Positions 10,705 through 22,168 of a stretch of DNA of 64,000 nt are shown here, piece after piece. Made by a program: the position numbers and the translations under genes. Numbering within the stretch: the stretch's first letter is position 1; each line of letters begins with the position of its first letter. Origin of the DNA: Dromiciops gliroides. Lineage: Eukaryota > Chordata > Mammalia > Microbiotheria > Microbiotheriidae. The stretch covers positions 410,172,169 through 410,236,168 of the forward strand of contig NC_057862.1 of assembly GCF_019393635.1 (NCBI RefSeq), written 5' to 3'. Below the pieces are notes generated by a model. The model ran no database searches, was not told the origin of the DNA, and saw nothing but the letters and a program-made list of their open reading frames with translations.

Positions 10705-12390
10705 TTGTTTTTTAACTCTTCTCTCCAGACTTTTGGGATACTCCTCTCTCCTGGGATTCTCCTCCTGCCTATCTGACCACTCCTCCATCTCCTTTGCTGG
10801 GTCTTTATCTGGGTTACCCCTGCTAATCATGGGTGTCCCACAAGGCTCTGTCCTGGGCCCTCTTCTCCCTCTATACTACTTCTCATCAGTTCCCATGGAT
10901 TCATAATCATCTCTATACTGATGATTCTCAAATCTATTTCCAGCTCAGAATTATATGCCAAACTACAATCTTATATCTTCAACTGCCTATCAGACATCTC
11001 GAAGTAGATGTCCAGTAGACATCTTAAACTCCACATATCCAAAAGTGAACTTATTCTCTTTCTTCCCAAAACCTCCCTCCTTCCAATCTTTCTAATTTCC
11101 CAGTCCCCTTGGCTCTTAACCTAGGTATTATCCTTAACTGTAACTCACCCCACCCCCTGTTCCAATCTGTTACTAAGGCCTGTCAATTTCACCTTTGAAA
11201 TATCTTTTGAATACTTCTCCTTCTCTACTCTCATACTTCCATGACCCTGGTGTAGGCCCTCACATCTAGATTATTGCAATGATCTTCTGTTGCTGTGAGA
11301 ATTGGAATGGCACCCCCTGCTGGAGAGATATTGCAGGGAAGCTCTGCCATGAGAAAGCATGTGAGAAAGACACCATGTGACTTTAGCGTCCGGGAAGTTG
11401 GCTGGTGTTCAGAACTTACATCTATAGAACCACTTGTTAGGTGTTTCAATCAGGGTTACCAGCCAATTAGCTTGGAGCTGTGTGTGTGTGGGCGGCCCTG
11501 TTTCCTGTTTCGCAGAAGGCTTCAAGAAGAAGTCCCTGAGGAGGGGTCTCTTTGGGGTTGGAGACTTCGGCTTGGGAGGAAGGGAAGCAGATTAGGGAGA
11601 GAGCTGGCAGATCTAAATTTTTATCCAAGTGTTTCTCTTTACTAACCCCTAATATATGTAATAAATACTTAAAAGTCTAAAGTCATTCTAAAGCTTTTCA
11701 TTTAAGGCGACCACTCATTAGATTTTAGTAGATTATAGACATCATAGCTAGAATTTTAGCCCCTTAGACTGTTCTGCTTGTCTCAAGTCTTTTCCCACTC
11801 CAGTTCATTCTTTGTTTGGCTGCCAAAGTGATTTTCTCAAAGCAGAGGGACAACCATGTCACCACATACTCAATAAATCCCGGTGGCTCCCTATCACTTT
11901 CAGGTTCCAATACAAAATGCTCTGTTTGGCAGTCAAAACTTTTCATAGCCTAGCTCCCTCCTATTTTTCCAGTCTTCTTGTACCTTGGTCCTGGACAAGT
12001 ATTCACTGATCCAGTGACACTGGCCTCCTCGCCATTCTTCAAACAAGACACTTATTCGTGACTTGTTTTTTTCACTGATTGTCCCTCATGCCTGGAATGC
12101 TCTTCCTCCCCATTTTTGTCTCCTGACTTATATCCTTCAAGTCTCAGATAAAATCTTGATTTCTACAAGAAGTTTTTTTCCCAATCCTTCTTAATTCTAG
12201 TACTTTTTCTCTTATTTTTTCCTATTTATCCTGTTTGTAGCTTGTTTGTACATATTTGTTTGCATGTTATCTCCCCATTAGATTGTGAGCTCATTGAAGA
12301 CAGGAACTAACTATCTTTTAACTTTCTTTTTCTTTCCAGTAGTTGGTACAGAGCCTGGCACTTAATAAATGTTTATCACTGACTAACTGG
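10705..12390 (+). mobile_element. LINE-2 (CR1 clade), 3' part, split by an LTR
   Basis: Contains the L2 reverse-transcriptase block in decayed frames: GVPQGSVLGPLL (about 10835-10870) and YTDDSQIY (about 10915). The 3' end reads gtacagagcctggcacttaataaatg. An LTR (11291-11768) separates the two halves. All frames are broken and no activity is expected. Confidence 0.85.
11291..11768 (+). mobile_element. LTR, family 'C', within L2
   Basis: Begins TGTGAGAATTGGAATGGCACC and ends near ttttagccccttag, with AATAAATACTT before the end. It matches 48903-49276 at both ends (ccctgctggaga; accactcattagat). The L2 resumes at about 11769 with ctgcttgtctcaagtc, as in the uninterrupted copy near 44540. The exact boundary is blurred, so no TSD is claimed. 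Confidence 0.78.
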
Positions 12391-12589
12391 TCTAGACAAT
12401 GATAAAACTCTTTAATAAAGATGAAAAGTAGATTAGCCCATCTGCAGCACCAATGCTAATAGAAGCTAGTTATCATTTCCAAAGGTCTGTAAGCTTTCTT
12501 TAATACTTAAAAATGATGTTTGCTTTATTAAAGGAGTTTCCCCTTAGCTGTGTGTTCTTCTATTGTACTTTCTTTGTTCTTTCTTTTTT

Positions 12590-13455
12590 TTCCATATAAA
12601 TATTTTATTATTTTCCAGTTACATTTATAGATAGTTTTCAATATTTGTTTTTATAAGATTTCTAGTTTCAAATTTTTCTCCCTCCCTCTCCAAGATAGCA
12701 AGTAATCTGATATAGGTTATATATGTACAATAACATTAAACATATTTCTGCATTAGTTATGTTATAAGTGAACAATCAGAGCAAAAAGGAAAAAACCTCA
12801 AAAAAGAAAAATAACAACAACAAAAATGCTAGAAATAGTATGGTTTGATCTGCATCCAGATTCAACAGTTCTTTTTTTTTTTTTTCTGGATTTGGAGAGC
12901 ATTTTGGAACTATCTTGGACCATTGTATTGCTGAGAAGAGTTAAATCTATCACAGTTGATCAACACACAATGTTGTTGATACTGTGTACAATGTTCTCCT
13001 GATTCTTCTCATCTCACTCAGCATCAGTTCATGCAAGTCCTTCCAGGTTTCTCTGAAATCTGCCTGCTCATTGTTTCTTACAGCACAATAGTATTCCATT
13101 ACATTCATATACCACAACTTGTTCAGCCATTCCCCAATTGATGGGCAATCCCTCAATTTCCAATTCCTTGCCACCACAAAAAGAACAGCTATAAATATTT
13201 TTGTACATGTGGGTCCTTTTCCCTTTTTATGATCTCTTTGGGAAAAAGCCCTAATAGTGGTGGGTCAAAGGGTATGCAAAGCTTTATATCCCTTTGGGCA
13301 TAGTTCCAAACTGTTCTCCAGGATGGTTGGATCAGTTCACAGCTCCACCAACAGTGCATTAGTGTTCCAATTTTTCCACAGCTTCTCCAACATTTATTAT
13401 TTTCTTTTTTTGTTATATTGGCCAATCTGATAGATGTCAGCTTTCTTTGTTCTTT
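12590..13455 (-). mobile_element. L1 3' end (ORF2 C-terminus plus 3' UTR)
   Basis: Minus-strand frames at 13189-13458 and 12950-13177 read the C-terminal L1 ORF2 region (ALMHCWWSC-like, WNYAQR, LGLFPKE; then WKLRDCPSIGEW, MEYYCAVRN, FRETWKDLHE). They are separated by a frameshift. An A/T-rich 3' UTR continues to about 12590. It is 5'-truncated and dead. The better-preserved sister copy is at 47641-48902. Confidence 0.92.
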
Positions 13456-13489
13456 CAATAAATATCTGGCCAGTTATGAGAAAGAAACA

Positions 13490-14310
13490 ATATTTTTACC
13501 ATGGCAACTAGACTATTGCAATGACTTAATCTTCTAGTCTTAGGTTTCCCTTTTCCATTCACCTTTCACACTGCTGCCGAAAGCATCTTTCTTTTTCTTT
13601 TTAAATAATATTTTCTTTCTCCTCTTTCCCCAAAACTTCAAAATAATCTTTCTAAGACACAGGTCTGACCATATCACTCTCCCGCTCAAAAACCTTTAGT
13701 GGCTCCCTATTGCCCTTAGGAAAAAAAGTAAATGCCTGATCCTGGTATTTAAGGCTCTCTGTAATTAAGCTCTAGACACCTGGGTGGTGCAGTGGATAGA
13801 GTGTCTGACCTGGAGTCAAGAAGACTGATTCTTTTGAGTTTGAATCTAGCCTCACTTTACCACTTATGTGACACTGGGCAACTCACTTTAATCCTATTTG
13901 CCTCAGTTTCCTTATCTGTAAAATGAGCTGGAGAAGGAAATGAAAACCACTTTAGCTTCTTTGCCAACAAAACCCCAAATGGTATCATGAAGAGTCTGAC
14001 ACAACTAAAATCAATGAACAATATAATTTATCTCTAAAGTACCTTTGTATCCTTACTTCATATTATTCTCCTTAACACATCCTATGTTCTATTAGGCATT
14101 CTCTCAACTTGACATGCTTTCTCCCACCTCCATGTATTCATGCAATTTTTACTCCCAGAATAAACCCTTTCCTATAATTGCCACCTTTTATAACTCTTAC
14201 CTTCTGATTGGCTTAGGTGCCACCTCCTCCAGGAAGCCTTTCCACTTCTACTCCTCCAGGTTGTTAGTGCTCCCTCCCTTCCACTCTTCTTTAAACTATT
14301 CTAGAGTCAT
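13490..14310 (+). mobile_element. LINE-2 3' region
   Basis: The L2 landmark gactattgcaatgac at the left and gccacctcctccaggaag at about 14219-14236 bracket a Mar1 SINE. The run of L2 sequence ends in a TCTA microsatellite. Confidence 0.78.
13774..14015 (+). mobile_element. Mar1-type SINE with RTE tail
   Basis: The tRNA-like head gtggtgcagtggatag and CORE are followed by the longer 3' part ctgtaaaatgagctggag ... gagtctgacacaactaa, ending in a CAA/AAT tail. This 3' part is shared with RTE LINEs rather than the poly(A) of the younger SINE. Confidence 0.85.
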
Positions 14311-14315
14311 TGTAC

Positions 14316-14389
<74 letters not shown>

Positions 14390-14572
14390 ATCTATATCTA
14401 TCATCATCATCTATCTATCCATCTTTCTCTCATCTCTCTCTCTCCCTCCCTTCAACCCCTCTCTCTCCCTCCCTTCACCCTCTCTCTCTCCCTTCCTTCC
14501 TCCCCTCTCTCTGTCTCTTTCTCTCTGTCTCTGTTTCTCTCTCTGTCTCTGTCTCTCTCTCATTTGTTCTAT
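14316..14572. repeat. (TCTA)n microsatellite, then CT-rich tract
   Basis: About eighteen near-perfect TCTA units (14316-14390) are followed by roughly 170 bases of almost pure pyrimidine (tct/ccct runs). The 234-codon plus-strand frame through here is produced by the repeat and is not a gene. Confidence 0.95.
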
Positions 14573-15231
14573 CTCCTCAAAGTGGCATGGAGGAGGGGCA
14601 GAAGAAGGCAGAGATTGGAGAGAGAAAAAGCTGGAGCCCCTTGGGCCTGGAGATTCCCCTTAAATGGGGATAGTACACAATTTCCAGAAAGTCAAACAGA
14701 CTTCATACTGAAAAGAAGAAATTTGGGAAGACCACTGGTTGTCTGTGCCCCAGTTGCACACACACACACCCCTCCACCAACAGCTGTTGCTCCCATAGCA
14801 TCTGTCTGCACTTGGTAAACAGCCAGGAGAGCGCCCTGGTCCAGCTGAGCTGGCAGTTTTTCTTTCCTTTGACAACTCCGTTTTTTGGATAATGATATCT
14901 AATGAATGGTTGTATCCTCTCATCTATAGCAATCACAGCTCCATTGCCCAGGCCTGATTACAAACACAACCTTCAACAGAGCTCTCACCAGCTAGCATCA
15001 AGCCGGGAATGGGGGTGGGAAGGCAGCTCAACCATACGATGCAACTTTCTTTTCTGACATTGTTGCTAGGAATATGCCTCCAGACCACATCCATTCCAAG
15101 AAGAAAGGATTTACTGGGAATCAAGTCAAGGCCTCCAGGAACTAGTCATTGATACAGATTGGCTAGGCAAAGTTTCATTTGCCAAAGGGAAAAGGAAGGA
15201 ATGTAAAAAGATGGGCACTTACTGGTTCTGT
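14573..15231. other. Unassigned interval
   Basis: A GA-rich stretch, a short (CA)n at 14757-14770 and otherwise no recognised repeat. The minus-strand frames of 63-87 codons here have no family resemblance that I can see. Confidence 0.4.
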
Positions 15232-15830
15232 TGGTTAACGAGAATTTATTAAGTACCTGCTATGTGTTAGGCACCATGATAAGTACTAAGGATATAAAAG
15301 AAAGGCAAAAGACAGTCCCTGCTCTCAAGGAGCTTATAGTCTAACAAGGGAGACAACATGCAAACAAGTATGTACAAATAAGTTATATAAGTAAACAATA
15401 ATTTATTCAATAAACATTAGGTGCCTACTATGTACCAGGCACTATGCTAACTGCTGGGGATATAAAAAGAAGCAAAAGACAGTTCCTGCCCTCAAGGAGT
15501 TTACAATCTAATGGGGGAGGCAACATGCAAGAAAATATAGAAAGTAAACTATATTTAGGATAAATAGGAAATAATTAACAGACAGAAGACACTGGAATTA
15601 AGAGGAGTTGGGAAAGGCTTCCTATAGAAAAAGTATTTATTTTATTAAAAGGGGGAAAGCACTGGAATTATGAGGGGTTGGGAAAAGCTTCCTGTAGAAG
15701 GTGAGATTTTAGATGAAACTTAAAGGAAGCCAGGGAGGTCACTGGTGAAAGAGGAAAAGGGATAGTGTTCTAAGGCAATTTGGGACAGCCAGATTAAATG
15801 CCTGGAGCTGAGAGTTGGAATGTGTTGTTT

Positions 15831-16020
15831 GTGGAACAGCCAGGGGGTAAGTGTCCTGGAATTGAGTACATATTGGGGAGTAAGGTATAAGCAGACTAGA
15901 AAGGTAGGAGGGGACTAGTTTATGAAAGATTTTGAATGTCAAATGGAGTATTTCTTATTTGTTCCTGGAGGCAATAGGAAACTTTTGGACTTTATCAAGT
16001 AGAGAGGTGACATGATCAGA
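15831..16020 (-). repeat. L2-internal block, copy 1 of a local duplication
   Basis: Matches 18646-18833 in direct orientation with about 15 differences over 190 bases counted by eye. This is much closer than either is to the equivalent L2 segment at 40850-41030. Confidence 0.8.
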
Positions 16021-16911
16021 CTTTTCCTTTAGGGAAATAACTTTAGTGACTGAATGAAGAAAGGATTGGAGTAGGGAGAGACTTGAGGAAGGCAGACCCT
16101 TCAGCAGTCTTTTGCAGTAATCGAGGTGTGAGCTGATAAGGGTCTAAACTAGGGTAGTGGCAGTGTCAGAAGAGAGAAGGGGGCTTATTCAAGAGATGTT
16201 GAAAAGATGAAATCAATAGGTTTTGGTAATAGCTTTGATATGGAGGGCAAGAGATAGCACCCAGGATGACTCCTAAGTTGTGAGCTTGAGGGACTGGGAG
16301 AATGATATTGCTTTCTATGGTAATAGGGAGAGTAGGAGGAGGGGACGGTTTAGGGAAAAGAAAATTAATTTTGTTTTGGACATATTGAGTTTAAGATGTC
16401 TACTGGACATACATGAAGGCAGTTGACACGTCTGAAGGCAGTTGGAGATGTGAGATTGGAGGTCAGCAGAGAGAATGGGGCAAGAAAGGTAGATTTGAGA
16501 ATCATCAGTATAGAAATGGTTATTAAATCTTTTGGAGCTGATGAGATCGCCAAGTGAAGTAGTATGGAGGGAGAAGAGAAGAGGGCCCAGGACAGAATCC
16601 TGAGGGACACCTGTGACTAGAGAGTGTGATCTGATGGAGGATCCAGCAAAAGAGACAGAGGAGTGGTCAGATAGGTAGGAAGAAAACCAAGATAGAGAAG
16701 ACAGTATCAAGGAGTGGTTAACAGTGTAAAAGACTACAGAGAAATCAAAGAGAGTGAGGACAGAGGAAAGGCCATTGGATTCGTAACCAAGAGATCATTA
16801 GTAACTTTGGTGGAATGATAAGGTCCAAAGCCTGATTGTAAGGGGTTAAAAAGAGTGAGAAGAGAGAAAGTAAGAGCATTTATTGTACAGGGTCTTTTCA
16901 AGGAGTTTATT

Positions 16912-17140
16912 CATTCATTCATTTACTTATTCATTTATCTATCTATCATCTATCTGTTTGTTTATTCATTCATTCATTCATTTGTTTATTTATTTGTTTG
17001 TTTTGCAGAGCAAGGAGGGTTAGGTGACTTGCCCAGGGTCACACTGCTAGTAAATGTTAACTGTCTGAGGTCAAATTTGAACTCAGGTCCTCCTGAATCC
17101 AGGGCCAGTACTTTATGCACTGCACAACCTAGTTGCCCCT
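16912..17140 (-). mobile_element. CORE-SINE with long degenerate tail
   Basis: The tail (about 16912-17004) is a mixture of TTCA/TTTA/TCTA/TTTG units, grown well beyond an ordinary A-tail. The body is an older variant (ctagttgcccc). The TSD aaggagttta(t/g)tt occurs at both sides within the L2. Confidence 0.88.
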
Positions 17141-18645
17141 AAGGAGTTTAGTTACAAAGGGCATAAAAGAAATAGTACAATATGTAACAAGGAAGAAAGA
17201 TCAAGTGAGGGATTTTTTCAGGATAGGGGAGGCATGGGAGTGTTTGTAGGCAATAGGAAATGAGCCAGTAGACAGGGAAAGACTGAGCTTAAGTAGAAAA
17301 GTGGGGGTGAAATTGGGGGGAGGAGATGGGATGGAAAAGGATGATTTGAAAAAATAGAGGGGTTAGCCTTGGTAAGGAGTAAGATAATGTGAAATAGGGA
17401 AGAAGGAGGAGATAGTGACCAAAGGCGTTTGAATGGTAGGAGAAAAGGAAGAGGGGAGAAGAGGAAGTTCACAACAAATGGACTCAGTTTTTTTCCCCTG
17501 TAAAATATGAGGCAAAGTTCTCAGCTGAGAGAGGGAGGGAAGGGGAGTCATGGGAGATTTGAGGGGGAATAGAAAGGTTTGGAAGAGCCACTGTGGAGAG
17601 TGGGATAATGAATTGCTAAGAGAAGCATGGTAGAATTGCATAGCAGCATTGAGGGCCAAATTGAGGTTATGTAACATAAATTTGTAGTGATTCCAGTCAG
17701 AACAGTTGCATGATTGTCTCTACCTTTGTTCAGCAGCATATGTGTAGGCTGGAAGGGACAAATGGTGGGAAGTGATCCAATGCTGAGACTTGGCTGGGTG
17801 TAATCAGCAATATGATAAGGGGGCTAGGCATTGAAGAGAGGAGGACAGTGTAGATCTGAATTGGTTCACTAAGAGTCAAAATGGGGAGAAGAGGAGAGAG
17901 TGGTGAGTGTAGGAGAAATGGTCTGGAAGAGAAATGAAGGGTCAAGGGATTAGAGGTCATGGTAAGGATGAAGACTAGAGTTCTGTAAGGGAAGGCAGAG
18001 AGAGGCAAAAAGCCAATAGATTATGGTTGACTAAGAGGATTTCAGAATTCTCCAACATGGAGGTGGTACATTTGTGGGAGAAGGCAACATCAAGGGTCTG
18101 ACCATTTTTGTGTAGCTGAGGTGGGGTGGAGGAGTCACTCATGGGAGCTGAGTAGGTTGAAGAACTGAGTGGTTAGGGTATTTGAAGATGAATCAGTATG
18201 TATGTTGAAATGGAAGAGAGAAAAACTGTCAGCCAGGTTTCAAACTCATTAAGGAAGAAAGGGGAGTGACCTGAGGGGAATCTGTAGACAACAATACCAG
18301 GCTTTTGATTGGGCGGTAGATATGAATAGTGTGAACCTCAAAGGAGTGAAGAAAAACCTAGAGGTGATAATGGGGGAAAAAGAGTATTCCAATTCTCTAC
18401 CTCCTTGACCAGTGAGCTGAGGAGTATGAATAGAGGCACAGCCAGTACTGGAATGTGTGACCATGGAGGCTGTATCATCATGGGAGAGCCAGGTTTAGTA
18501 AGAGCTAGTAGATAAGGAGTGAGAGAGGAATAGATTTAAGGTAAAGGGAAGTTTATTGCTTATGGAACAGGCACTCCAGAAGGCACAGTGCAAAGGCTGG
18601 ATAGGGTTAGATTGAAACTTTGGAGGTGGGAGGGTTGAGGGGGAT

Positions 18646-18833
18646 GTGGAACAGCTAGGTGGTAAGTGTCCTAGAATTGAGTACATATTGGGGAGTAAGG
18701 TATGAGTAGACTGAAAGGTAGGAGGGGGCTAGGTTATGAAAGATTTTGAATGTCAAATGGAGTATTTCTTATTTGTTCCTGGAGGAAATAGGAAACTACT
18801 GGACTTTATTGAGTAGAGAGGTGACATGATCAG
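18646..18833 (-). repeat. L2-internal block, copy 2 of a local duplication
   Basis: Second copy of the block at 15831-16020, lying at the 5' edge of the L2. It does not start at the L2 3' terminus, so it does not look like a separate 3'-anchored retrotransposition. Confidence 0.8.
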
Positions 18834-18845
18834 TCTTTCCCTCAG

Positions 18846-19359
18846 TGACAGGGGATATGGAATGGGATTTTGATGATGATCTATAGGAGTTCAGAGTCAC
18901 TAGGATGTGAAGGGTATGGCTAGGTGTGATAATGTTCATCATTAAATGGAAGGTACCTTTTCTCTACCCACAAAAGACAGATGCAACAGGAAATGAGAGG
19001 CCCCAAAGTCAAAGAGAAGGTTGTTTTTCTTTGCACTGTAGATCCTCACATTTCATTTGGGAGATTGAGATGGTAGAAGGAGGTGGAAGATATCTTTTGC
19101 TGGCCCAGATGGAAGTGGTTGATTTAGGGCAGATGGAAAATGTCTAGCCTGCCCCTAAGTAACTTTTCCTCAGGGCATATATTGCCCTGAGAAGGAGATG
19201 AAAGGCTCAGGGGGCTAGCACATTGAACTTCTAAGATCTCACCTCAGGAGGCAGCAAGAAGAGGTAGACTCCCTCTGCAGAAAGAAGACACTAGGCTTGG
19301 TCCCTAGCAACCTTTCCTTAGGGAACATGCTGTGCCCTAGTGCACAGGTGATCTGGATA
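18846..19359. other. Unassigned, purine-rich
   Basis: No LINE or SINE signature. The 73-codon plus-strand frame at 18926-19147 is unrecognised. An imperfect repeat of cctyaggraacatrytgccc occurs near 19170 and 19315. Confidence 0.35.
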
Positions 19360-19660
19360 AATTGGAGATAATCAATAGAGGAAAGGCACTAACATTAAGG
19401 GGGGGACTGGGAAAGGCTTCCTGCGGAAGGGACTTCTACTGAAACCTGAAGGAAATCAGGGAACCTGAAAGATGTAGATGAGGAGGGAGAATGTTCCGGA
19501 CGTGGGGGATAGCCAGTGAAAATGCTGAGAATTTGGACTTGCAGTATTATGTGTAAGGAATAGCAAGGAGGTGAGTGTTGCTAGAAAGCAGAGTGTGTGG
19601 TGTGGGGCTGAGGTGTAAAGTGTAAGAAGATTAGAATGATAGGAAGGGGCCAGGCTATGG
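19360..19660 (-). mobile_element. LINE-2 fragment
   Basis: Contains ctgggaaaggcttcctgcgg and gaggtgagtgttgct, matching the reversed L2 3' domain seen at 15600-15860. Truncated on both sides. Confidence 0.7.
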
Positions 19661-20645
19661 CTTCTTCATTTGTGAAAGGAAGTGGGAGTGGGGTGTTGGA
19701 GTTTGCTGGCCTCTAACATCTCCTCCACTTCTAAATTTATGATCCTCTGATTGATAAGTCTAAGAGTGCCGCCCCAGGTACCAAGACATTCTAACCACTC
19801 TTGTGTTTATCTTTAACTGATATTCTCATGACTGGTCTATTTGTAGCGAGGCTTATATTTATGCCCATATGACAAGTCATGGGTCCTGTGTTTTGATTTG
19901 GCATCACCCATAAAGTAAGAATCAGATGAAAAGAGCCCAAAATAGGTCCAAGTATAGAAATAATGTGAACTTCTGGTGGGTGCAAACTTCAGGAGAGGAA
20001 AGAGAAGGAAAGGGAATGGCAGCTGGAGGAATTTCTGCATTTCTGACCTGCCCTTGACTCCATTCCGCCCACCAGGCAGGACCAGGAAGCAAGAATTGAT
20101 TAGAGTTCTATGTAGCCCAGCTGATGAGCTATTCACAGGGAGAGGGCAAGAGTGGAGGTTTCCGTCAGTGAAAGAACTGTAAGGGAAAGGGGGTGATGTT
20201 GAATGCTGGCCCAAGTCTTAAGTTTTCTGAGTATGCTAGAAGTTGACCCTAAGATTTGATTTGTGCAAGTTGATTGAGGCAGGGGCGGGGAGCACTAGAA
20301 ACTCCTGGGTTTGGGACATGCCCGGGGAGAGTGGCCTAAGTGTTGGAGGATCTCTGGGTGTACAATCCTTTGGATGATTGTTTTAATATGTATTCTATTT
20401 TACTCTTTTTAATTTTATGGTTAGGAGTAAAGGCTATGTACAGTTAAACCATACTTGGGTAATTAACTCCATTTTTCCATTCTCACATGATTAGGGTTCT
20501 TTGAATGACAGTATTGTAAAGAAAGGAGGGTGGAATTTGTCCTGTCAGTGGGGGCTCAAGCCAAGAATCTCATTGGATAGATCCACAGAGACCACATGCC
20601 CTAGACTTGAGAGGAGCTTTGCTTCCTACAAGAGGGATAGAAATA
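19661..20645. other. Unassigned interval with one 125-codon frame
   Basis: The minus-strand frame 20214-19837 is open for 125 codons but has no domain or composition that I recognise, and the plus strand is open opposite it. No repeat family was seen. Nothing else is supported. Confidence 0.35.
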
Positions 20646-20960
20646 GGGGCAGCTAGGTAGCAAAGTGGATAAAGCACCGGCCCTGGATTCAGGAGGACCT
20701 GAGTTCAAATGTGGCCTCAGACACTTGACACTTACTAGCTGAATGACCCTGGGCAAGTCACTTAACCCCAATTGCCTTAAATATCCAGGGTCATCTCCAG
20801 TCATTCTGATATATATCTTACCACTGGACCCAGATGGTTCTGGAAGAGAGAGTGAGGTTGGTGACCTTGTACAGCCCTCCCTCACTTAAATCCAATTCAG
20901 TGCAAGTCATGACCTCACCCTGATGTCATGGTCCTCTTTGAGAAGGAAGAACAAACAACA
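20646..20960 (+). mobile_element. Composite SINE: CORE-SINE head with RTE 3' tail
   Basis: The first 140 bases are the usual CORE-SINE to aaccccaattgcc. In place of an A-tail there follows about 170 bases (ccagggtcatctccagtca ... gatgtcatggtcctctttga, (ACAA)n) homologous to the RTE-like end at 45236-45525. The element therefore probably used RTE rather than L1 for mobilisation. Confidence 0.8.
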
Positions 20961-21258
20961 ACCACAAACTTCATTTATTTATACATCTTCCCCTTGAAAC
21001 ATGTAACTAGATTATTGAGCATGGATTGGCCCAGCGCTTGGTTTTTATTGTTGAATAGGATCAGGCTAGTGACCAGCAGCCTCTGCTACCCCCAATTTGT
21101 GAATTAAATATTCAAATGTATCTGGGGTCGATCTACATTGGTGCATTTGTGAAAGGCTCCATATCCCTTTGTCTATTTGAGTCTAAAACTACATAGATCC
21201 TAACACCACTTCTCAGACCCTGGGCCACAAAACATTATAGCCTGAATAGAAATGATTG

Positions 21259-21259
<1 letters not shown>

Positions 21260-21344
<85 letters not shown>

Positions 21345-21370
21345 AGACAGACAGACAGACAGACACAGAG
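21260..21370. repeat. (TG)n(AG)n(ACAG)n microsatellite
   Basis: About 15 TG units pass directly into about 25 AG units and then ACAG units. The AG part is a pure purine/pyrimidine mirror tract of about 50 bp. Confidence 0.97.
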
Positions 21371-21538
21371 AGAAAGAGAGATTGACAGAGTCAGACAGAG
21401 ATAGGCAGGCAGACTTTGTTTGCTAGAACAAGATTCAGATGGAAGAGTGGTGGTAAGGTGGAAGAATATGTCACCTTATATATTTCCTGTGTGAGCATGT
21501 GTTCCATAGGAGACATATACATTATTAACAAGCCCTGG

Positions 21539-21712
21539 GGCAGTTAGGTGGTGCAGTGGATAGAGCACCGGCCCTGGATTCAGGAGGACCTGAGTTCAAA
21601 TCTGACCTCAGACACTTGACACTTACTAGCTGTATGACCCTGGGCAAGTCACTTAACCCCAATTGCCTCACAAAAAACCAAAAAAACCCACCCAAACAAA
21701 CAAACAAAAAAA
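21539..21712 (+). mobile_element. CORE-SINE, mixed AAAC/ACCC tail
   Basis: Complete element with the TSD aacaagccctg before and after. The tail has drifted to caaacaaacaaacaaaaa. Confidence 0.95.
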
Positions 21713-22059
21713 AACAAGCCCTGTACTTAACTAATCTAGAAGTGGATGTAACTTATACTTCTGTTTCCTGAGATCCAGAACTTAAATAACCCAGTCATCA
21801 AAGTATCAGCTATCAATTAACAACTTTCAGATCAGCTACATCTAAGAAAAGGTCCAATAATGACTCATTAAAATAGTAGAGAATATCTTCTCTTAAGAAG
21901 ACTCTGCTATGTTGATGGATGCAAGGACAGCCATCTCTGATAGATAACACATAGAAAGATAGATAGAAATAAATTGATAGAGATGGGTGAATAGATAGAT
22001 GACAGGTAAGATAGATGGATGTATAGATAGATGATAGATCTACACATCTACAGATAAGA

Positions 22060-22168
22060 TGGATAGAACATTTATTAAGCACTTACCATGTGCCAAGAAA
22101 TGTGTTAAACTTTGGGAATACCATCACAAGCAAAAAGAAAGACTCCCTGCTGTCAAGAAGATTACATT
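22060..22168 (-). mobile_element. LINE-2 3' end, interrupted by SINE
   Basis: tttattaagcacttaccatgtgccaag ... aagattacattt is the reversed L2 terminus. The L2 continues after the SINE at about 22392-22500 (agattacattttaatgg). A decayed GATA-rich tract lies to its left (21950-22055). Confidence 0.78.

Larger units (their letters stand above)
15232..18845 (-). mobile_element. Near full-length LINE-2 (CR1 clade)
   Basis: On the minus strand the order is: endonuclease-like pieces (about 18464-18249, YCCLQIPLRSLP), the linker (about 17470, DPIPSHLL-like), the reverse-transcriptase core (16710-16315: [36 protein letters not shown] with the catalytic Asp pair kept), and the L2 3' tail (gtgcctactatgtaccaggc in reverse). 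Many frameshifts and stops break it. At about 3.4 kb without the SINE it approaches full L2 length. The 3' tail occurs twice (15240-15400 and 15405-15600). Confidence 0.85.

Noticed and set aside
14114..14818. 234-codon plus-strand open frame
   Set aside because: It runs through an L2 remnant, a TCTA microsatellite and CT-rich DNA. Repeats of period 4 without stops keep several frames open.
19837..20214. 125-codon minus-strand frame as a gene
   Set aside because: No domain, splice or promoter context, and the opposite strand is also open over much of it.
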